A DNA stretch of 34,915 bases from positions 1 through 34,915 of the forward strand of contig JACAEY010000011.1 of the NCBI GenBank assembly GCA_013388605.1. The letters are read 5' to 3'. Under the pieces are notes generated by a model. That model ran no database searches and was not told the DNA's origin. It saw only the letters and a program-made list of their open reading frames with translations. Origin of the DNA: Nitrospirota bacterium. GTDB taxonomy: Bacteria > Nitrospirota > Thermodesulfovibrionia > Thermodesulfovibrionales > SM23-35. Below are positions 22,038 through 31,775 of the stretch, piece after piece (the first letter of the stretch is position 1; each line of letters starts with the position of its first letter). The position numbers and the translations under genes were made by a program.

Positions 22038-22781
22038 CTAATATTCAATAGGACCCTCATGGCTTCCTGTAATAAATTGTTTAACTATTGGATTGGTTGA
22101 ATTTTGAATCTCCTCAGGAGTACCTACATCAACAATAGTGCCATTATGTAACATAGCGACCTTGTCAGTAATTTCAAATATCTTTGGAACCTCATGGCTT
22201 ATTATCACACCAGTATAACCATATTTCTCATGGGTAGCCTTTATGAGAGCATGTATTGAACTTGCTATAACAGGATCAAGTCCTGTAGTTGGCTCATCGA
22301 AAAGCACTAAAGATGGCTCTGTAATGAGAGCCCTTGCAAGAGCTACCCTTTTTTTCATCCCACCGCTTAATTCTCCCGGGTACTTTTTCCCCATCCCCTT
22401 AAGTCCAACAACTTCAAGGGCATCCAGAACCCGATCACGGATTTCTGACTTGGACAGTTTTGTCTTTTCACGCAAAGGAAAGGCAATATTTCCATATACA
22501 GTAAGGGAATCAAACAATGCTCCGCCCTGGAAAAGCACACCCAGTCTTTCCCTAATTTTATCAAGCTCTTTTATATCAATCTTTGTTATATCAACCCCTT
22601 CAATTAATATACTCCCCTTATCAGGCATAAGAAGACCAATTATGTGTTTTATTAATACGCTTTTACCGCACCCACTTATTCCCATTATGGTAACTATCTC
22701 TTTTTCAGAAATTTTTAGATTAACACCATTTAGGACTTTCTGACCATTAAAAGATTTATGGAGGTCAACGATTTCTATCAT
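22038..22781 (-). CDS. mlaF: MlaF-type ABC transporter ATPase
   Basis: A 247-residue ATP-binding subunit of the Mla phospholipid transporter. Walker A GISGCGKS is at residues 34-41, the ABC signature LSGGMKKRVALARAL follows the Q-loop (FQGGALFDSLTV), and Walker B reads LVLFDEPTTGLDP, with the H-loop in ISHEV. The combination LSGGM and GGALFDSL is characteristic of MlaF rather than other ABC families. It lies 9 bases after mlaE and 22 before mlaD. The short C-terminal tail (QFITGSHEGPIEY) matches the MlaF type that docks on its partner subunit. Confidence 0.95.
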   Translation of the reverse strand: MIEIVDLHKSFNGQKVLNGVNLKISEKEIVTIMGISGCGKSVLIKHIIGLLMPDKGSILIEGVDITKIDIKELDKIRERLGVLFQGGALFDSLTVYGNIAFPLREKTKLSKSEIRDRVLDALEVVGLKGMGKKYPGELSGGMKKRVALARALITEPSLVLFDEPTTGLDPVIASSIHALIKATHEKYGYTGVIISHEVPKIFEITDKVAMLHNGTIVDVGTPEEIQNSTNPIVKQFITGSHEGPIEY

Positions 22782-22790
22782 CTTATCATC

Positions 22791-23561
22791 CTATAGAAGA
22801 ACAGCGCCAAGGAAATAATCCCATATAAGGATCAAAATGGAGCATAAAACAACTGCTTCTGTTGTTGATTTACTTACACCTTCTGCACCAAATCCTGTGT
22901 AAAAACCCTTATAACAGCATATCCATGAAACTATCAATCCAAAGCTCAAAGACTTATAAAGTCCTACCATTATATCTTCCATAAACACATAATCCTTCAT
23001 AAGCGAGAAATATGTCCCTGAACTGATTCCGAGGATTTCTACACCCACTAAATACCCACCAAATATACCAATGACATCAAATATTGCTACAATCAGGGGA
23101 AAAGCTATTAATGCTGCAACTATGTTTGGTACAATGAGATACCGTAATGGATTCAGTGCCATAGCACTGAGGGCATCTATCTGTTCAGAAATCCTCATCA
23201 TACCTATTTCTGCAGCAAGTGCAGAACCTGCTCTTCCTGTAACCATCAGGGCAGAAAGTACCGGACCTAATTCTCTAATTAAACTAAGTGCAATTCCTGG
23301 TCCAAGTAAAGCCTCTGAACCAAACTTTCTGAGTATGTAAAATAATTGAAGAGCAAGTACCATACCTGTAAACGAACCTGTGAGAAGGATGACTAACATC
23401 GATTTGTTTCCAAAAAACCTGATCTGCCTTAAAAGTAGCCTGATTTTAAATGGAGGAACAAATATAAAATAGAAAGAATTAATAAGAAATACAAACATAT
23501 GTCCGATTGTTCGGAGTTGTAAGAGTGTCCACAGTCCTATTATCCTTATCAAAGTCCTCAC
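22791..23561 (-). CDS. mlaE: MlaE-type lipid transporter permease
   Basis: A 256-residue inner-membrane permease of the MlaE family, with about five or six hydrophobic segments. The conserved region ELGPVLSALMVTGRAGSALAAEIGMM followed by EQIDALSAMALNP is the family signature. The start codon is GTG (23561). It heads the mlaE-mlaF-mlaD operon and is divergent from purF. With MlaF and MlaD it would form the core lipid-transport complex, supporting a double-membrane cell; direction of transport cannot be read from sequence. Confidence 0.94.
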   Translation of the reverse strand: MRTLIRIIGLWTLLQLRTIGHMFVFLINSFYFIFVPPFKIRLLLRQIRFFGNKSMLVILLTGSFTGMVLALQLFYILRKFGSEALLGPGIALSLIRELGPVLSALMVTGRAGSALAAEIGMMRISEQIDALSAMALNPLRYLIVPNIVAALIAFPLIVAIFDVIGIFGGYLVGVEILGISSGTYFSLMKDYVFMEDIMVGLYKSLSFGLIVSWICCYKGFYTGFGAEGVSKSTTEAVVLCSILILIWDYFLGAVLL

Positions 23562-23665
23562 TTAATTCTTTTCATTTTTTATATATTAAAAAAGTTCAAC
23601 CAGAACCGGTCATGTATTTTATCAGAAATGCCGAAGATAAAGAATAAAGTAGAATTATCTTAGGG

Positions 23666-23696
23666 TTGCGGCTACTGTGCTTTATTATGTTAAAAT
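23666..23696 (+). promoter_or_regulatory. purF: Candidate purF promoter, nearly leaderless
   Basis: An extended -10 (TG at 23688-23689, TAAAAT at 23691-23696) with a poor -35, TTGCGG at 23666-23671, 19 bases away. The expected transcription start falls at about 23703, on the GTG start codon at 23702; no ribosome-binding site is visible. Confidence 0.4.
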
Positions 23697-23701
23697 AATT
23701 T

Positions 23702-25102
23702 GTGATCCATGACATCCATGAAGAATGTGGTATCTTTGGTGTTTACGGTCACCCTGAGGCCGCAAATTTAACATATCTCGGATTATATGCACTTCAGCAT
23801 CGAGGTCAGGAAGGTGCTGGCATCTGTTCATCGGACGGCAGACATCTATTTCTTGAAAAATCAAGAGGTCTTGTTGCAGATGCATTCAATGAAAAAAGAC
23901 TCAGGAGACTTCCAGGACATATATCTATAGGTCACAATAGGTATTCCACAGCAGGCAGTAGTGTCCTTAGAAATGTCCAGCCTATAGTTGCAAAATTTGC
24001 CCTCGGCACCCTTGCAGTTGCACACAATGGGAATCTCATTAATGCATTAGAAATCAGGGCTTCTCTTGAAAATGAAGGGGCAATATTCCAATCTTCTTCT
24101 GATAGTGAAGTAATGGTTCATCTTATTGCTCATTCAAAGGGAGATGACTTCTACGAGAGAGTTTTATATGCACTCAAGCAGATAAGTGGTGCTTTTAGTC
24201 TCCTAATTCTCAGAGAAAAGGAGTTGCTCGCTATACGAGACCCTTACGGTGTCAGACCTCTTTCTCTTGGCATAAAAGATGGTGCTTATATTGTTGCATC
24301 TGAGACATGTGCATTTGATCTTATAGGCGCTATGTATGTAAGGGATATTGAACCGGGTGAAGTTCTCATCATAGGTGAAGAAGGCCTCAGGTCTATGAAA
24401 CTTATGAACAGTTATAAAAAGGCTTTCTGTGTTTTTGAATTTATATACTTTTCAAGGCCAGACAGTAATATCTTTGGCGGAGTGAGCGTTAATGAAATGA
24501 GAAAAGAATTCGGTAGACAGCTTGCAAGGGAATCCATGAACAATGCCGACCTTGTTATACCAGTGCCTGATTCAGGTGTACCTGCGGCGATTGGTTTTTC
24601 AGAAGAGAGCAAAGTACCTTTTGATTTTGGTCTGATAAGAAACCACTATGTTGGAAGAACATTCATTGAGCCAAAGCATCACATAAGACATTTTGGAGTA
24701 AAGATAAAGCTTAACCCTGTTAGAAAGCTTCTCGAAGGTAAGAGGGTTATCGTGATAGATGACTCAATCGTTAGAGGAACAACGAGCAAAAAGATCGTTA
24801 AGATGGTAAAGGAAGGTGGAGGTGCAAAAGAAGTCCATCTAAAGATATGCTCCCCACCTACTATTGGACCATGTTTTTATGGAATTGATACACCAACAAG
24901 GCAGGAACTTATCGCATCGACTCATCTTGTTGAAGAAATCAGAAAATATATTACTGCTGATTCACTTTCTTACTTGAGCCTTGAAGGACTTAAAAGGATA
25001 ATCCCCGGAGCCCATAACTACTGCACAGCCTGCTTTGATAACAATTACCCTATCAGTTTTCCTGGTGAACATCTTGAACAGATGCAATTCTTATTCAGGT
25101 AA
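23702..25102 (+). CDS. purF: Amidophosphoribosyltransferase
   Basis: A 466-residue enzyme that makes 5-phosphoribosylamine from PRPP and glutamine, the first step of purine synthesis. It begins at GTG with an eight-residue leader followed by CGIFGV, so C9 should become the N-terminal nucleophile after processing, as in the Bacillus-type enzyme. The glutaminase motifs RGQEGAG and HNRYSTAG are present, and the PRPP loop is [16 protein letters not shown]. The C-terminal region holds CxxC-type cysteines ([13 protein letters not shown]) consistent with the 4Fe-4S form. It is divergent from mlaE and six bases before the aminopeptidase gene. Confidence 0.97.
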   Translation: MIHDIHEECGIFGVYGHPEAANLTYLGLYALQHRGQEGAGICSSDGRHLFLEKSRGLVADAFNEKRLRRLPGHISIGHNRYSTAGSSVLRNVQPIVAKFALGTLAVAHNGNLINALEIRASLENEGAIFQSSSDSEVMVHLIAHSKGDDFYERVLYALKQISGAFSLLILREKELLAIRDPYGVRPLSLGIKDGAYIVASETCAFDLIGAMYVRDIEPGEVLIIGEEGLRSMKLMNSYKKAFCVFEFIYFSRPDSNIFGGVSVNEMRKEFGRQLARESMNNADLVIPVPDSGVPAAIGFSEESKVPFDFGLIRNHYVGRTFIEPKHHIRHFGVKIKLNPVRKLLEGKRVIVIDDSIVRGTTSKKIVKMVKEGGGAKEVHLKICSPPTIGPCFYGIDTPTRQELIASTHLVEEIRKYITADSLSYLSLEGLKRIIPGAHNYCTACFDNNYPISFPGEHLEQMQFLFR

Positions 25103-25108
25103 GAACTA

Positions 25109-26248
25109 TTGATAGCTTCAACATTAATGGACATCTTCAGAGTAAATCTTGGAGTAAAGAAATATGAAAAGGTTCTTATCTTTAATGACATTCCTATTGA
25201 AAAAGAGGAGATGGATGAATCAGAGAGACAGCGTAGATTTAATTTAAGGACCCTTGCCCTGCTCGCGGCTGAGATTGGAAAGAATTATTGTAAGAAGATA
25301 CTTTTTTGCGAATATCCAGCCACATGTGGACATGGTATAGAGCCACCTGAAGAGCTATGGAAACTTGCTTTTGGACAGAAAACAATTGAAGTCCTGAAAA
25401 AAGAAGGACTTCTTATGCTTGTTCTTTCTAAGGATGCAAGGAATAAAGTTCTAAACAGAGTAGAAGAAATCATTAAAAAATATAAGAAGAATTCAGTTGA
25501 TTGTGTTATTGCCCTTTCAAACTATTCTACCACCCACACAATGTTCAGGGATTTTTTAACCAGAATTTGCGGTTGCAGGTACGCAAGTATGCCTCTTTTT
25601 GATATATCTATGCTTGAGGGTCCCATGTGTGTTGACTGGAAATCCCTTGCAAAAAATACAAAAAAGATTGCAGATGAAATAAACAAGGCTGACCTTATTG
25701 AGGTAAAAACTTTTAATGGTACATATATTACTTTTTCCAAAAAGGGAAGGAAAGTACTATCTGATACAGGGATTCTGAAAAGACCAGGTTCATTCAGCAA
25801 TCTTCCAGCAGGCGAAGTATTCCTTGCACCTCTTGAAGGAACAGCAAGAGGAAAACTTATCCTTGAGTGGGCTCCGACAAGGCGTCTCACTTCACCTATA
25901 TCACTTACAGTCCGGGATGGATACGTTACTGATATTCAGGGAAGAGATAAATATACAGAATATCTAAAAGCAAAGCTTTCCGAAAGGAAAGAAAATGGTA
26001 ATATCGCCGAACTCGGTATAGGAACGAATAACCGAGCTACAAGACCAGATAACATCCTCGAATCAGAAAAGATCTTTGGAACCATTCATATTGCACTCGG
26101 AGACAACAGTTCTTTTGGCGGGAGAATCAAAACTCCCTTTCACCAGGACTTTGTCTTTTTTAGACCAACAGTTAAATTAATTTTTAAGGATGAATCAAAA
26201 AAGATGATTATCAAATCAGGTAAATTTCTAAGCAGTGAGGTTTCATGA
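25109..26248 (+). CDS. M29-family aminopeptidase
   Basis: A 379-residue protein of the thermophilic metalloaminopeptidase (M29, AmpS) group. The C-terminal half carries AELGIGTNNRATRPDNILESEKIFGTIHIALGDNSS then HQDFVF; the conserved Glu (in LPAGEVFLAP and ESEKIFGT), His and Asp residues of this family bind two metal ions. These enzymes remove N-terminal residues from peptides; no signal peptide is present, so it is cytosolic. The longest start is TTG (25109); the ATG at 25127 is possible. It overlaps mqnD by four bases, so they are co-transcribed, but a metabolic link is not apparent. Confidence 0.82.
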   Translation: MIASTLMDIFRVNLGVKKYEKVLIFNDIPIEKEEMDESERQRRFNLRTLALLAAEIGKNYCKKILFCEYPATCGHGIEPPEELWKLAFGQKTIEVLKKEGLLMLVLSKDARNKVLNRVEEIIKKYKKNSVDCVIALSNYSTTHTMFRDFLTRICGCRYASMPLFDISMLEGPMCVDWKSLAKNTKKIADEINKADLIEVKTFNGTYITFSKKGRKVLSDTGILKRPGSFSNLPAGEVFLAPLEGTARGKLILEWAPTRRLTSPISLTVRDGYVTDIQGRDKYTEYLKAKLSERKENGNIAELGIGTNNRATRPDNILESEKIFGTIHIALGDNSSFGGRIKTPFHQDFVFFRPTVKLIFKDESKKMIIKSGKFLSSEVS

Positions 26249-27105
26249 AAACCTTAACACTCGGTTTTTCTCCCTGCCCAAATGATACCTTTCTTTTTTA
26301 TGCCCTTGTAAATAAAAAAATAGATACTGAAGGCTTAGATTTTAAAGAAGTTTTGCTTGATGTAGAGACACTTAATCAGATGGCTTTGTGCTCTGAAATT
26401 GATATTACAAAAACGTCGTGTCATGCCTTTGGACAACTACTCGAAGATTACTGTCTTCTCCGTTCCGGAAGTGCAATCGGCAGAAATTGCGGACCGCTCA
26501 TCGTTTCTAAAAAAGCTCTTAGCATTTATGAGATGCGGGATATAAAGATAGCTATTCCAGGAAGACTGACAACAGCAAATCTCCTTTTACAACTTCTTAT
26601 CAAAGATATTTATAGTTCTCACAATTCCATAAACATTCATATTGTTGAAATGCCTTTTTATAAAATCATGGATGCTATTTTAAAAGAAGAAGTAGATGCG
26701 GGTTTGATAATTCATGAAGGGAGATTCACCTATCTTTCTTATGGTTTAAGAAAGGTTATAGACCTTGGTGAGTGGTGGGAAAAAAACACTGGGTTACCTG
26801 TTCCACTCGGCTGTATAATCGCAAAAAGAAATTTGGGTAAAGAAATAATAAAAAGGGTAGACTTAATTATAAAGAAAAGCATTGAATATTCTCTAAACAA
26901 TAAAAATGAATCAAGATCTTACATAAAACATTATTCTCAGGAGCTTGAAGATAAGACAATAGAGCAACATATTAATCTCTATGTAAATGATTTTTCATTA
27001 GATATTAAAGAGGACGGATTATCAGCTATTCAGGAACTTTTCAGACGGGCAGAATTAGTTGGATTAGTCAAAAAAAAGAGAGACAACTTGTTATGCGATA
27101 TGTAA
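26245..27105 (+). CDS. mqnD: 1,4-dihydroxy-6-naphthoate synthase (menaquinone, futalosine pathway)
   Basis: A 286-residue periplasmic-binding-protein-fold enzyme. The N-terminus [20 protein letters not shown] is the MqnD signature, and [23 protein letters not shown] and [26 protein letters not shown] are also characteristic. MqnD converts cyclic dehypoxanthine futalosine into 1,4-dihydroxy-6-naphthoate, so this organism probably makes menaquinone without the Men pathway. MqnA, which shares the fold, would lack the SPCPNDTF start. The gene overlaps the aminopeptidase by four bases and selB by 13, so it is mid-operon. Confidence 0.93.
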   Translation: MKTLTLGFSPCPNDTFLFYALVNKKIDTEGLDFKEVLLDVETLNQMALCSEIDITKTSCHAFGQLLEDYCLLRSGSAIGRNCGPLIVSKKALSIYEMRDIKIAIPGRLTTANLLLQLLIKDIYSSHNSINIHIVEMPFYKIMDAILKEEVDAGLIIHEGRFTYLSYGLRKVIDLGEWWEKNTGLPVPLGCIIAKRNLGKEIIKRVDLIIKKSIEYSLNNKNESRSYIKHYSQELEDKTIEQHINLYVNDFSLDIKEDGLSAIQELFRRAELVGLVKKKRDNLLCDM

Positions 27106-28970
27106 TACTTGGAACCGCTGGACATATAGACCACGGTAAGAGTGCCCTTGTTAAGGCACTCACAGGGATAGATCCAGATAGACTTAAAGAAGAGAAGGAA
27201 AGAGGTATCACAATAGATCTTGGTTTTGCAGAACTCAGCTATCCTGATGGCTTAACAATCGGAATTGTAGATGTACCAGGACATGAAAGACTTGTAAGAA
27301 ACATGCTGGCAGGTGCAGGAGGTATAGATTTAGTTCTTCTTGTGATTGCTGCGGATGAAGGTATTATGCCACAGAGTCGTGAACATTTACATATCTGTAA
27401 TCTTTTGAAGATCAAGTCTGGTCTTATTATTATCACTAAAGCTGACCTCGTTGAGAATGAATGGATTGAGCTTTTAAAAGATGAAATAAAAGATTTCGTT
27501 AGGGGGACGTTTCTGGATGGAGCAAAAATAATCCCTGTATCTTCAAAGACTATGTTTAATATAGACCTTCTAAAAGAAGAGATAAGAGCAGTAGCATTAA
27601 ATGTAGAACCAAAACCAGTAAAAGGTCTTTTCAGGCTTCCTATTGACAGGGTCTTTACCCTAAAAGGATTTGGAACTGTTGTTACAGGGACTGCAGTCTC
27701 AGGAAGTATCTCTGTAGATGAACCTGTTGAGGTATTACCAAGTAATATTAAGAGCAAAGTTCGGGGGCTCCATAGTCATAGAAAACCAATGCAGACTGCT
27801 TTCGCAGGACAAAGGGTTGCAATAAACCTACAGGGAGTCGAGAAAGAAGACCTGAAAAGAGGAGATTCTGTTGTCCTACCCGGAAGATTTATTCCTACTA
27901 AGATAATTGATGCAAAGGTTGATCTCCTTCAGGATGCTCCGCCTCTTAAAAATAAAGTGCTTGTCCATTTTCATCTTGCAACCTCTGAGACTATTGCAAG
28001 AGTTATCCTTTATGGCAAAGATGAACTAAGACCAGGAGAAAGTTGCTACTGCCAGTATAGACTTCAAGAACCGATTGTCTCTATGTCTGGTGACAGATAC
28101 ATAATTAGAAGATTTTCTCCTGTTGATACTATAGGTGGTGGAGAAGTACTTGATCCATCTCCGCCAAAAAGAAAACAGAAGGATATTGTTGAAGACTTAA
28201 AGCTACTTGAAAAAAGCAACCTCACAGAAAAAATTTCTTTTAAGGTCTGGCAATCAGGGTTTCACGGGATTTCTATAAAAGCAATTGAAGGATGGGTAAA
28301 GACTGAACTCACAGCAATAAAAGATTCTATTCATAAATTAAAAGAGAAAGGTATTATCGTAGAGATAGAAGACATACTTATCCATAAAACATTTCTTGAT
28401 CTTTTCAGAGAAAAGGTTTTACATGTGTTGAAGGAATTTCACTCAAAGAATCCTTTAAAACCAGGGATGCCAAAAGAAGAGCTCAGGGCAATGTTGAAGA
28501 TGGAACCAAAACTTTTTACAGGACTTATTAACTCTATTAGAGATGTAGTTACTGAGAAGGAAGTTTTAAGGCTGAAAACATTTAGTACCATTCTATCACA
28601 AGCAGATGAATCTATGAAAAACAGGATAATAGAGATGTTACAGATTGGCAGATTTCAACCTCCTACTAAAGAGGAATTATCACATTCTCTTAAGCTTGAC
28701 CACAAACACCTATCTGATATTTTAAACCATCTTGTAAAAGAGGGAACACTTGTAAGAATAAATGATTCCTTGTATCTGACTACCTCTATTTATACTGAAA
28801 TGATCAATAAGCTCAAAGATCTTTTCAGCAAAAAGCCTGAAATGACAGTAGCAGAATTCAGAGATATTCTTTCTACAACAAGAAAATATGCCCTTCCTAT
28901 TCTTGAATACCTTGATTCAATCAAGGTAACGCTCCGAGTTGGAGATGTTAGAAAGCTATTACTTAAATAA
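27093..28970 (+). CDS. selB: Selenocysteine-specific elongation factor SelB
   Basis: A 625-residue EF-Tu-like GTPase that brings Sec-tRNA to UGA codons. GHIDHGKS is at residues 10-17, [18 protein letters not shown] and [15 protein letters not shown] follow, and the KAD motif (ITKADL) is intact. Domains II and III continue to about 345, then winged-helix repeats, which bind the mRNA hairpin (SECIS), fill about 370-625 (LDKSI-type and HLVKEGTLV segments). It implies selenoproteins elsewhere; selA, selC and selD are not in the window. A 13-base overlap with mqnD ties the two. A strong hairpin begins at its stop codon. Confidence 0.96.
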   Translation: MRYVILGTAGHIDHGKSALVKALTGIDPDRLKEEKERGITIDLGFAELSYPDGLTIGIVDVPGHERLVRNMLAGAGGIDLVLLVIAADEGIMPQSREHLHICNLLKIKSGLIIITKADLVENEWIELLKDEIKDFVRGTFLDGAKIIPVSSKTMFNIDLLKEEIRAVALNVEPKPVKGLFRLPIDRVFTLKGFGTVVTGTAVSGSISVDEPVEVLPSNIKSKVRGLHSHRKPMQTAFAGQRVAINLQGVEKEDLKRGDSVVLPGRFIPTKIIDAKVDLLQDAPPLKNKVLVHFHLATSETIARVILYGKDELRPGESCYCQYRLQEPIVSMSGDRYIIRRFSPVDTIGGGEVLDPSPPKRKQKDIVEDLKLLEKSNLTEKISFKVWQSGFHGISIKAIEGWVKTELTAIKDSIHKLKEKGIIVEIEDILIHKTFLDLFREKVLHVLKEFHSKNPLKPGMPKEELRAMLKMEPKLFTGLINSIRDVVTEKEVLRLKTFSTILSQADESMKNRIIEMLQIGRFQPPTKEELSHSLKLDHKHLSDILNHLVKEGTLVRINDSLYLTTSIYTEMINKLKDLFSKKPEMTVAEFRDILSTTRKYALPILEYLDSIKVTLRVGDVRKLLLK

Positions 28971-29032
28971 CTATTTAAATCTTTTCACTCAAAAAATGCA
29001 TTTTGAGGGTTAAAAGACTCAAATAGTTTTAT
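28969..29032 (+). terminator. Intrinsic terminator after selB
   Basis: AACTATTTAAATCTTTT (28969-28985) pairs with AAAAGACTCAAATAGTT (29012-29028), 15 of 17 positions, and encloses a second hairpin CTCAAAA/TTTTGAG (28988-29007). TTAT follows. The stem begins inside the selB stop codon (28968-28970). It closes the purF to selB unit. Confidence 0.6.
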
Positions 29033-29110
29033 AATATTTTAGGCGAGTAATCTCAACACTTAAGAAAGAAATTTCTAAAGATTATTAAAGATTTGAAGAA
29101 ACGCAGGGTA

Positions 29111-29140
29111 TTGACAAATAGTTTTTATTTTGTTAATTAT
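29111..29140 (+). promoter_or_regulatory. rho: Candidate rho promoter
   Basis: A consensus TTGACA (29111-29116) followed by AATTAT at 29135-29140 (18-base spacer), within a run of AT-rich sequence. It leaves a leader of about 85 bases. Confidence 0.5.
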
Positions 29141-29170
29141 ATATAAGATTCTTCTATGTGTATAAACCCC

Positions 29171-29195
29171 CCTGGATAGGTAAAGACCTACCGGG
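29171..29195 (+). promoter_or_regulatory. Leader hairpin upstream of rho
   Basis: CCTGG-A-TAGGT (29171-29181) pairs with ACCTA-CCGGG (29186-29195) around a four-base loop, with one bulge. It is the only GC-rich structure in the leader, followed by six A bases. It might attenuate or stabilise the rho mRNA; rho autoregulates in other bacteria, but no Rho-specific role can be shown here. Confidence 0.45.
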
Positions 29196-29234
29196 AAAAA
29201 ATGAACCCCATAAATAGTCCAAAGAGGAGTAATT

Positions 29235-30494
29235 ATGGAAAATATTTCTATTTCTGAACTAAAGGAAAAAACTGTTGAAGAACTCACAGAGGTTGCAAGA
29301 GGACTAAAAGTAGAAGGTGCATCCGGAATGAGAAAACAGGACCTAATTTTTGCAATCCTTCAGGCACAGACTGAAAAAATAGGTTACGTATTCTCAGAAG
29401 GTGTTCTGGAAATCCTTCCAGATGGATTCGGTTTTTTAAGATCCCCTGACTATAGCTATTTACCAGGACCTGACGATATATATGTATCACCGTCTCAAAT
29501 AAGAAGGTTCAGTCTTAGGACAGGTGATCTTGTCTCGGGCCAGATAAGACCTCCGAAAGAAGGCGAAAGATATTTTGCACTCCTGAAGGTTGAGGCAATA
29601 AACCATGAATCTCCTGAGGAGAATATAAAACGAACACTTTTTGATAATTTAACCCCATATTACCCTACCCAGAAGATAAACCTTGAATACGATCCTAATG
29701 ACTGTTCAACGAGAGTTATGGATCTCATAACACCTATAGGTATGGGTCAAAGGGGTATGATAGTCGCAGCACCCAGGACTGGGAAGACCATGCTTCTCCA
29801 GTCTATAGCTAAGGCTATCAGAAAGAACCATCGTGATATTCATCTCATCATCCTTCTGATCGATGAAAGACCTGAAGAAGTGACTGATTGGAAAAGGCAA
29901 GTCCCAACAGCAGAGATTATAAGCTCTACTTTTGATGAGCCTCCACAAAGGCATTGCCAGGTTTCGGAAATAGTTATTGAGAAAGCTAAACGCCTCGTAG
30001 AATGTAAAAGAAATGTTGTTATTTTACTTGACAGTATTACAAGACTTGCAAGGGCTTATAATTCCATTATTCCTACAAGTGGCAAAGTGCTTTCAGGAGG
30101 TCTTGATGCAAATGCCTTACAGAAGCCGAAAAGATTTTTTGGTACAGCAAGGAATATAGAAAATGGTGGGAGCCTTACAATACTTGCAACTGCACTTGTA
30201 GACACTGGTAGTAGAATGGATGATGTTATCTTTGAGGAATTTAAAGGTACAGGAAATATGGAATTGCATCTTGATAGAAAGCTTGTTGACCGAAGAATAT
30301 TCCCGAGTATTGATATTAACGCATCTGGGACGAGAAAAGAAGAACTGCTCGTTGATAAAGATGTTCTCAATAAAATGTGGATTCTCAGAAAAGTTCTAAC
30401 CCCTTTGAGCACTGTAGAGAGCATGGAATTCCTTCTCGGAAAACTTACTGGCACAAAGAGCAACAAAGAATTCCTTGATATGATGAACAAATAA
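29235..30494 (+). CDS. rho: Transcription termination factor Rho
   Basis: A 419-residue hexameric RNA helicase that ends transcription at Rho-dependent sites. The N-terminal Rho_N/SAP-like domain ([17 protein letters not shown]) and cold-shock-like RNA-binding domain ([20 protein letters not shown]) are followed by the ATPase core with P-loop [11 protein letters not shown], a Walker B in [16 protein letters not shown], and the R-loop [19 protein letters not shown]. The ATG at 29235 follows a GAGGAG site at 29224-29229. It has its own promoter and is followed, 29 bases later, by a thioesterase gene. Confidence 0.97.
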   Translation: MENISISELKEKTVEELTEVARGLKVEGASGMRKQDLIFAILQAQTEKIGYVFSEGVLEILPDGFGFLRSPDYSYLPGPDDIYVSPSQIRRFSLRTGDLVSGQIRPPKEGERYFALLKVEAINHESPEENIKRTLFDNLTPYYPTQKINLEYDPNDCSTRVMDLITPIGMGQRGMIVAAPRTGKTMLLQSIAKAIRKNHRDIHLIILLIDERPEEVTDWKRQVPTAEIISSTFDEPPQRHCQVSEIVIEKAKRLVECKRNVVILLDSITRLARAYNSIIPTSGKVLSGGLDANALQKPKRFFGTARNIENGGSLTILATALVDTGSRMDDVIFEEFKGTGNMELHLDRKLVDRRIFPSIDINASGTRKEELLVDKDVLNKMWILRKVLTPLSTVESMEFLLGKLTGTKSNKEFLDMMNK

Positions 30495-30523
30495 CCCTTC
30501 CAAAATCTTTTTGTTCTTAAACA

Positions 30524-30922
30524 GTGGAATACATATTAGAAGATGACAATTATTGCTTTGTATGCGGAGAAAAAAATCCAATTGGTCTTCATCTCACATT
30601 TATACTTAAAGGGAGTATAGTTGTAAGTGAATTTATTCCGAAAAAAGTTCATCAGGGATATAAGGACATTGTTCATGGTGGAATCATCTCGACAATCCTT
30701 GATGAAATAATGGTAAAGACGGCTCTTTTGCAAGGTATACCTGCAATTACAGCAGAAATGAGGGTGAGATTCAGAACTCCTCTCATTGTTGGAGAAAAAA
30801 TATCTATTGAAGCCTCTATTGTAAAAATGAATAAAAAGATAGTTGAAGTTTCAGCAAATATCAAAAAAATAGACAATATTCTTGTAGCAGAAGGATACTC
30901 CAAATTGGTAAGACAGGACTAA
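30524..30922 (+). CDS. PaaI-type hotdog thioesterase
   Basis: A 132-residue hotdog-fold protein. The HGGIISTILDEIM segment (about 47-59) holds the conserved His and catalytic Asp of the PaaI/YbgC-related thioesterases, and the N-terminal NYCFVCGEKNPIGLHL is usual in this subgroup. It should hydrolyse acyl-CoA thioesters; substrate unknown. The start codon is GTG (30524), 29 bases after rho, with no clear ribosome-binding site. The next gene, rsmG, is convergent, with a 30-base gap. Confidence 0.85.
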   Translation: MEYILEDDNYCFVCGEKNPIGLHLTFILKGSIVVSEFIPKKVHQGYKDIVHGGIISTILDEIMVKTALLQGIPAITAEMRVRFRTPLIVGEKISIEASIVKMNKKIVEVSANIKKIDNILVAEGYSKLVRQD

Positions 30923-30952
30923 TTTGATACAATACAATCAAGTCTACAGTAT

Positions 30953-31603
30953 TTATTGCACCTTAACTATAACGATATTCCTTTTTATATCAGACATGGG
31001 TATCAGAAGAGTAAATACTTCATAATCAACCTTTTTAAGCATTGCTATCTCTTCAGTTACTTTTGGTCCTTTGCTTAGAATCAGGAACCCGTCTTTTTTT
31101 ACAATAGGAGAAGTCTTTTTAATAAAGGCCTTGATGTCAAATAACGCTCTTGTCATACCAACATCAACAAATGAGGGAATTTCCTTATTAACCTTAATTT
31201 CTTCAATCCTTTTTCCTATTACTTCGACCTTTTCCAATCTGAGTTGCATTATTATATGTCTTAGAAAAGAGGACTTTTTCTTAGAGGGTTCAATTAGGAA
31301 TATTTCTATTTCGGGTCTGATTATTTTTATAGGTAGTCCAGGAAAACCAGCCCCGCTTCCGATGTCAGCAGCCATTATTTTTCCATTCGGGATTACACTC
31401 AGATAAAGTAGGGAATCAAGAAAATGTTTAATTATGATATCTTCGTCTCTTTTTAGTCCGGTAAGGTTATAAACTTTGTTCCATTTCTTTAGTTCTGTAA
31501 GATAATTCATGAAGATATTAACTTGTTCACTTGAAAATGTTAACCCTAATTCTATAAGCCCATTCTTTAAAAGTTCATCAGGTTTCTTAATAAACATTTG
31601 CAT
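30953..31603 (-). CDS. rsmG: 16S rRNA (guanine527-N7)-methyltransferase
   Basis: A 216-residue SAM-dependent methyltransferase that modifies G527 in 16S rRNA. The N-terminus resembles family members (QVNIFMNYLTELKKWNKVYNLTG, then IIIKHFLDSLL), followed by the SAM loop AADIGSGAGFPGLPI and the catalytic region with VGMTRALF. Length is the family norm (about 205-240). I list the ATG at 31603; the third codon (ATG at 31597) is an equally good start and agrees with a TATAAT at 31607-31602 that would give a leaderless message from it. Confidence 0.95.
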   Translation of the reverse strand: MQMFIKKPDELLKNGLIELGLTFSSEQVNIFMNYLTELKKWNKVYNLTGLKRDEDIIIKHFLDSLLYLSVIPNGKIMAADIGSGAGFPGLPIKIIRPEIEIFLIEPSKKKSSFLRHIIMQLRLEKVEVIGKRIEEIKVNKEIPSFVDVGMTRALFDIKAFIKKTSPIVKKDGFLILSKGPKVTEEIAMLKKVDYEVFTLLIPMSDIKRNIVIVKVQ

Positions 31604-31607
31604 TATA
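31602..31607 (-). promoter_or_regulatory. Candidate -10 box overlapping the rsmG start
   Basis: On the minus strand TATAAT (31607-31602) shares bases with the first ATG of rsmG. No good -35 is found. Transcription would begin near 31596, on the second ATG (31597). Confidence 0.35.
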
Positions 31608-31723
31608 TAGATGCATTTTTCACGTAAATATTTCTATTTATTATTCCAGCACTACAAAAAATCAAGACAAACTAAGGTTTATGTTCAGCATGTCTTTCTA
31701 AAAGATTTTACAGATTCAGAACA

Positions 31724-31760
31724 ATCAAAAAGAGGGCATATTATCAGCCCCCTTTTTGAT
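31724..31760. terminator. Strong hairpin terminator after atpE
   Basis: Arms ATCAAAAAGAGGGC (31724-31737) and GCCCCCTTTTTGAT (31747-31760) pair over 14 bases with one G-U wobble and a nine-base loop. It lies just past the atpE stop on the minus strand and the stem contains the T run. It separates the atp genes from rsmG and could also act on transcripts from the other strand. Confidence 0.7.
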
Positions 31761-31775
31761 ATATATTTGGTTTCT

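Noticed and set aside
22093-22110. Second copy of the hemC heptamer motif (AGATTCAAAATTCAA) in mlaF
   Set aside because: It encodes the conserved EEIQNSTNP segment with no added length, so it is ordinary coding sequence rather than an insertion.
28971-29234. tRNA-Sec (selC) next to selB
   Set aside because: No 90-base cloverleaf with a UCA anticodon is present in the gap; the sequence is a terminator, promoter and leader.
29201-29257. 18-codon leader frame overlapping the rho start
   Set aside because: It has no ribosome-binding site, and short frames like this are expected by chance; E. coli rhoL is not similar.
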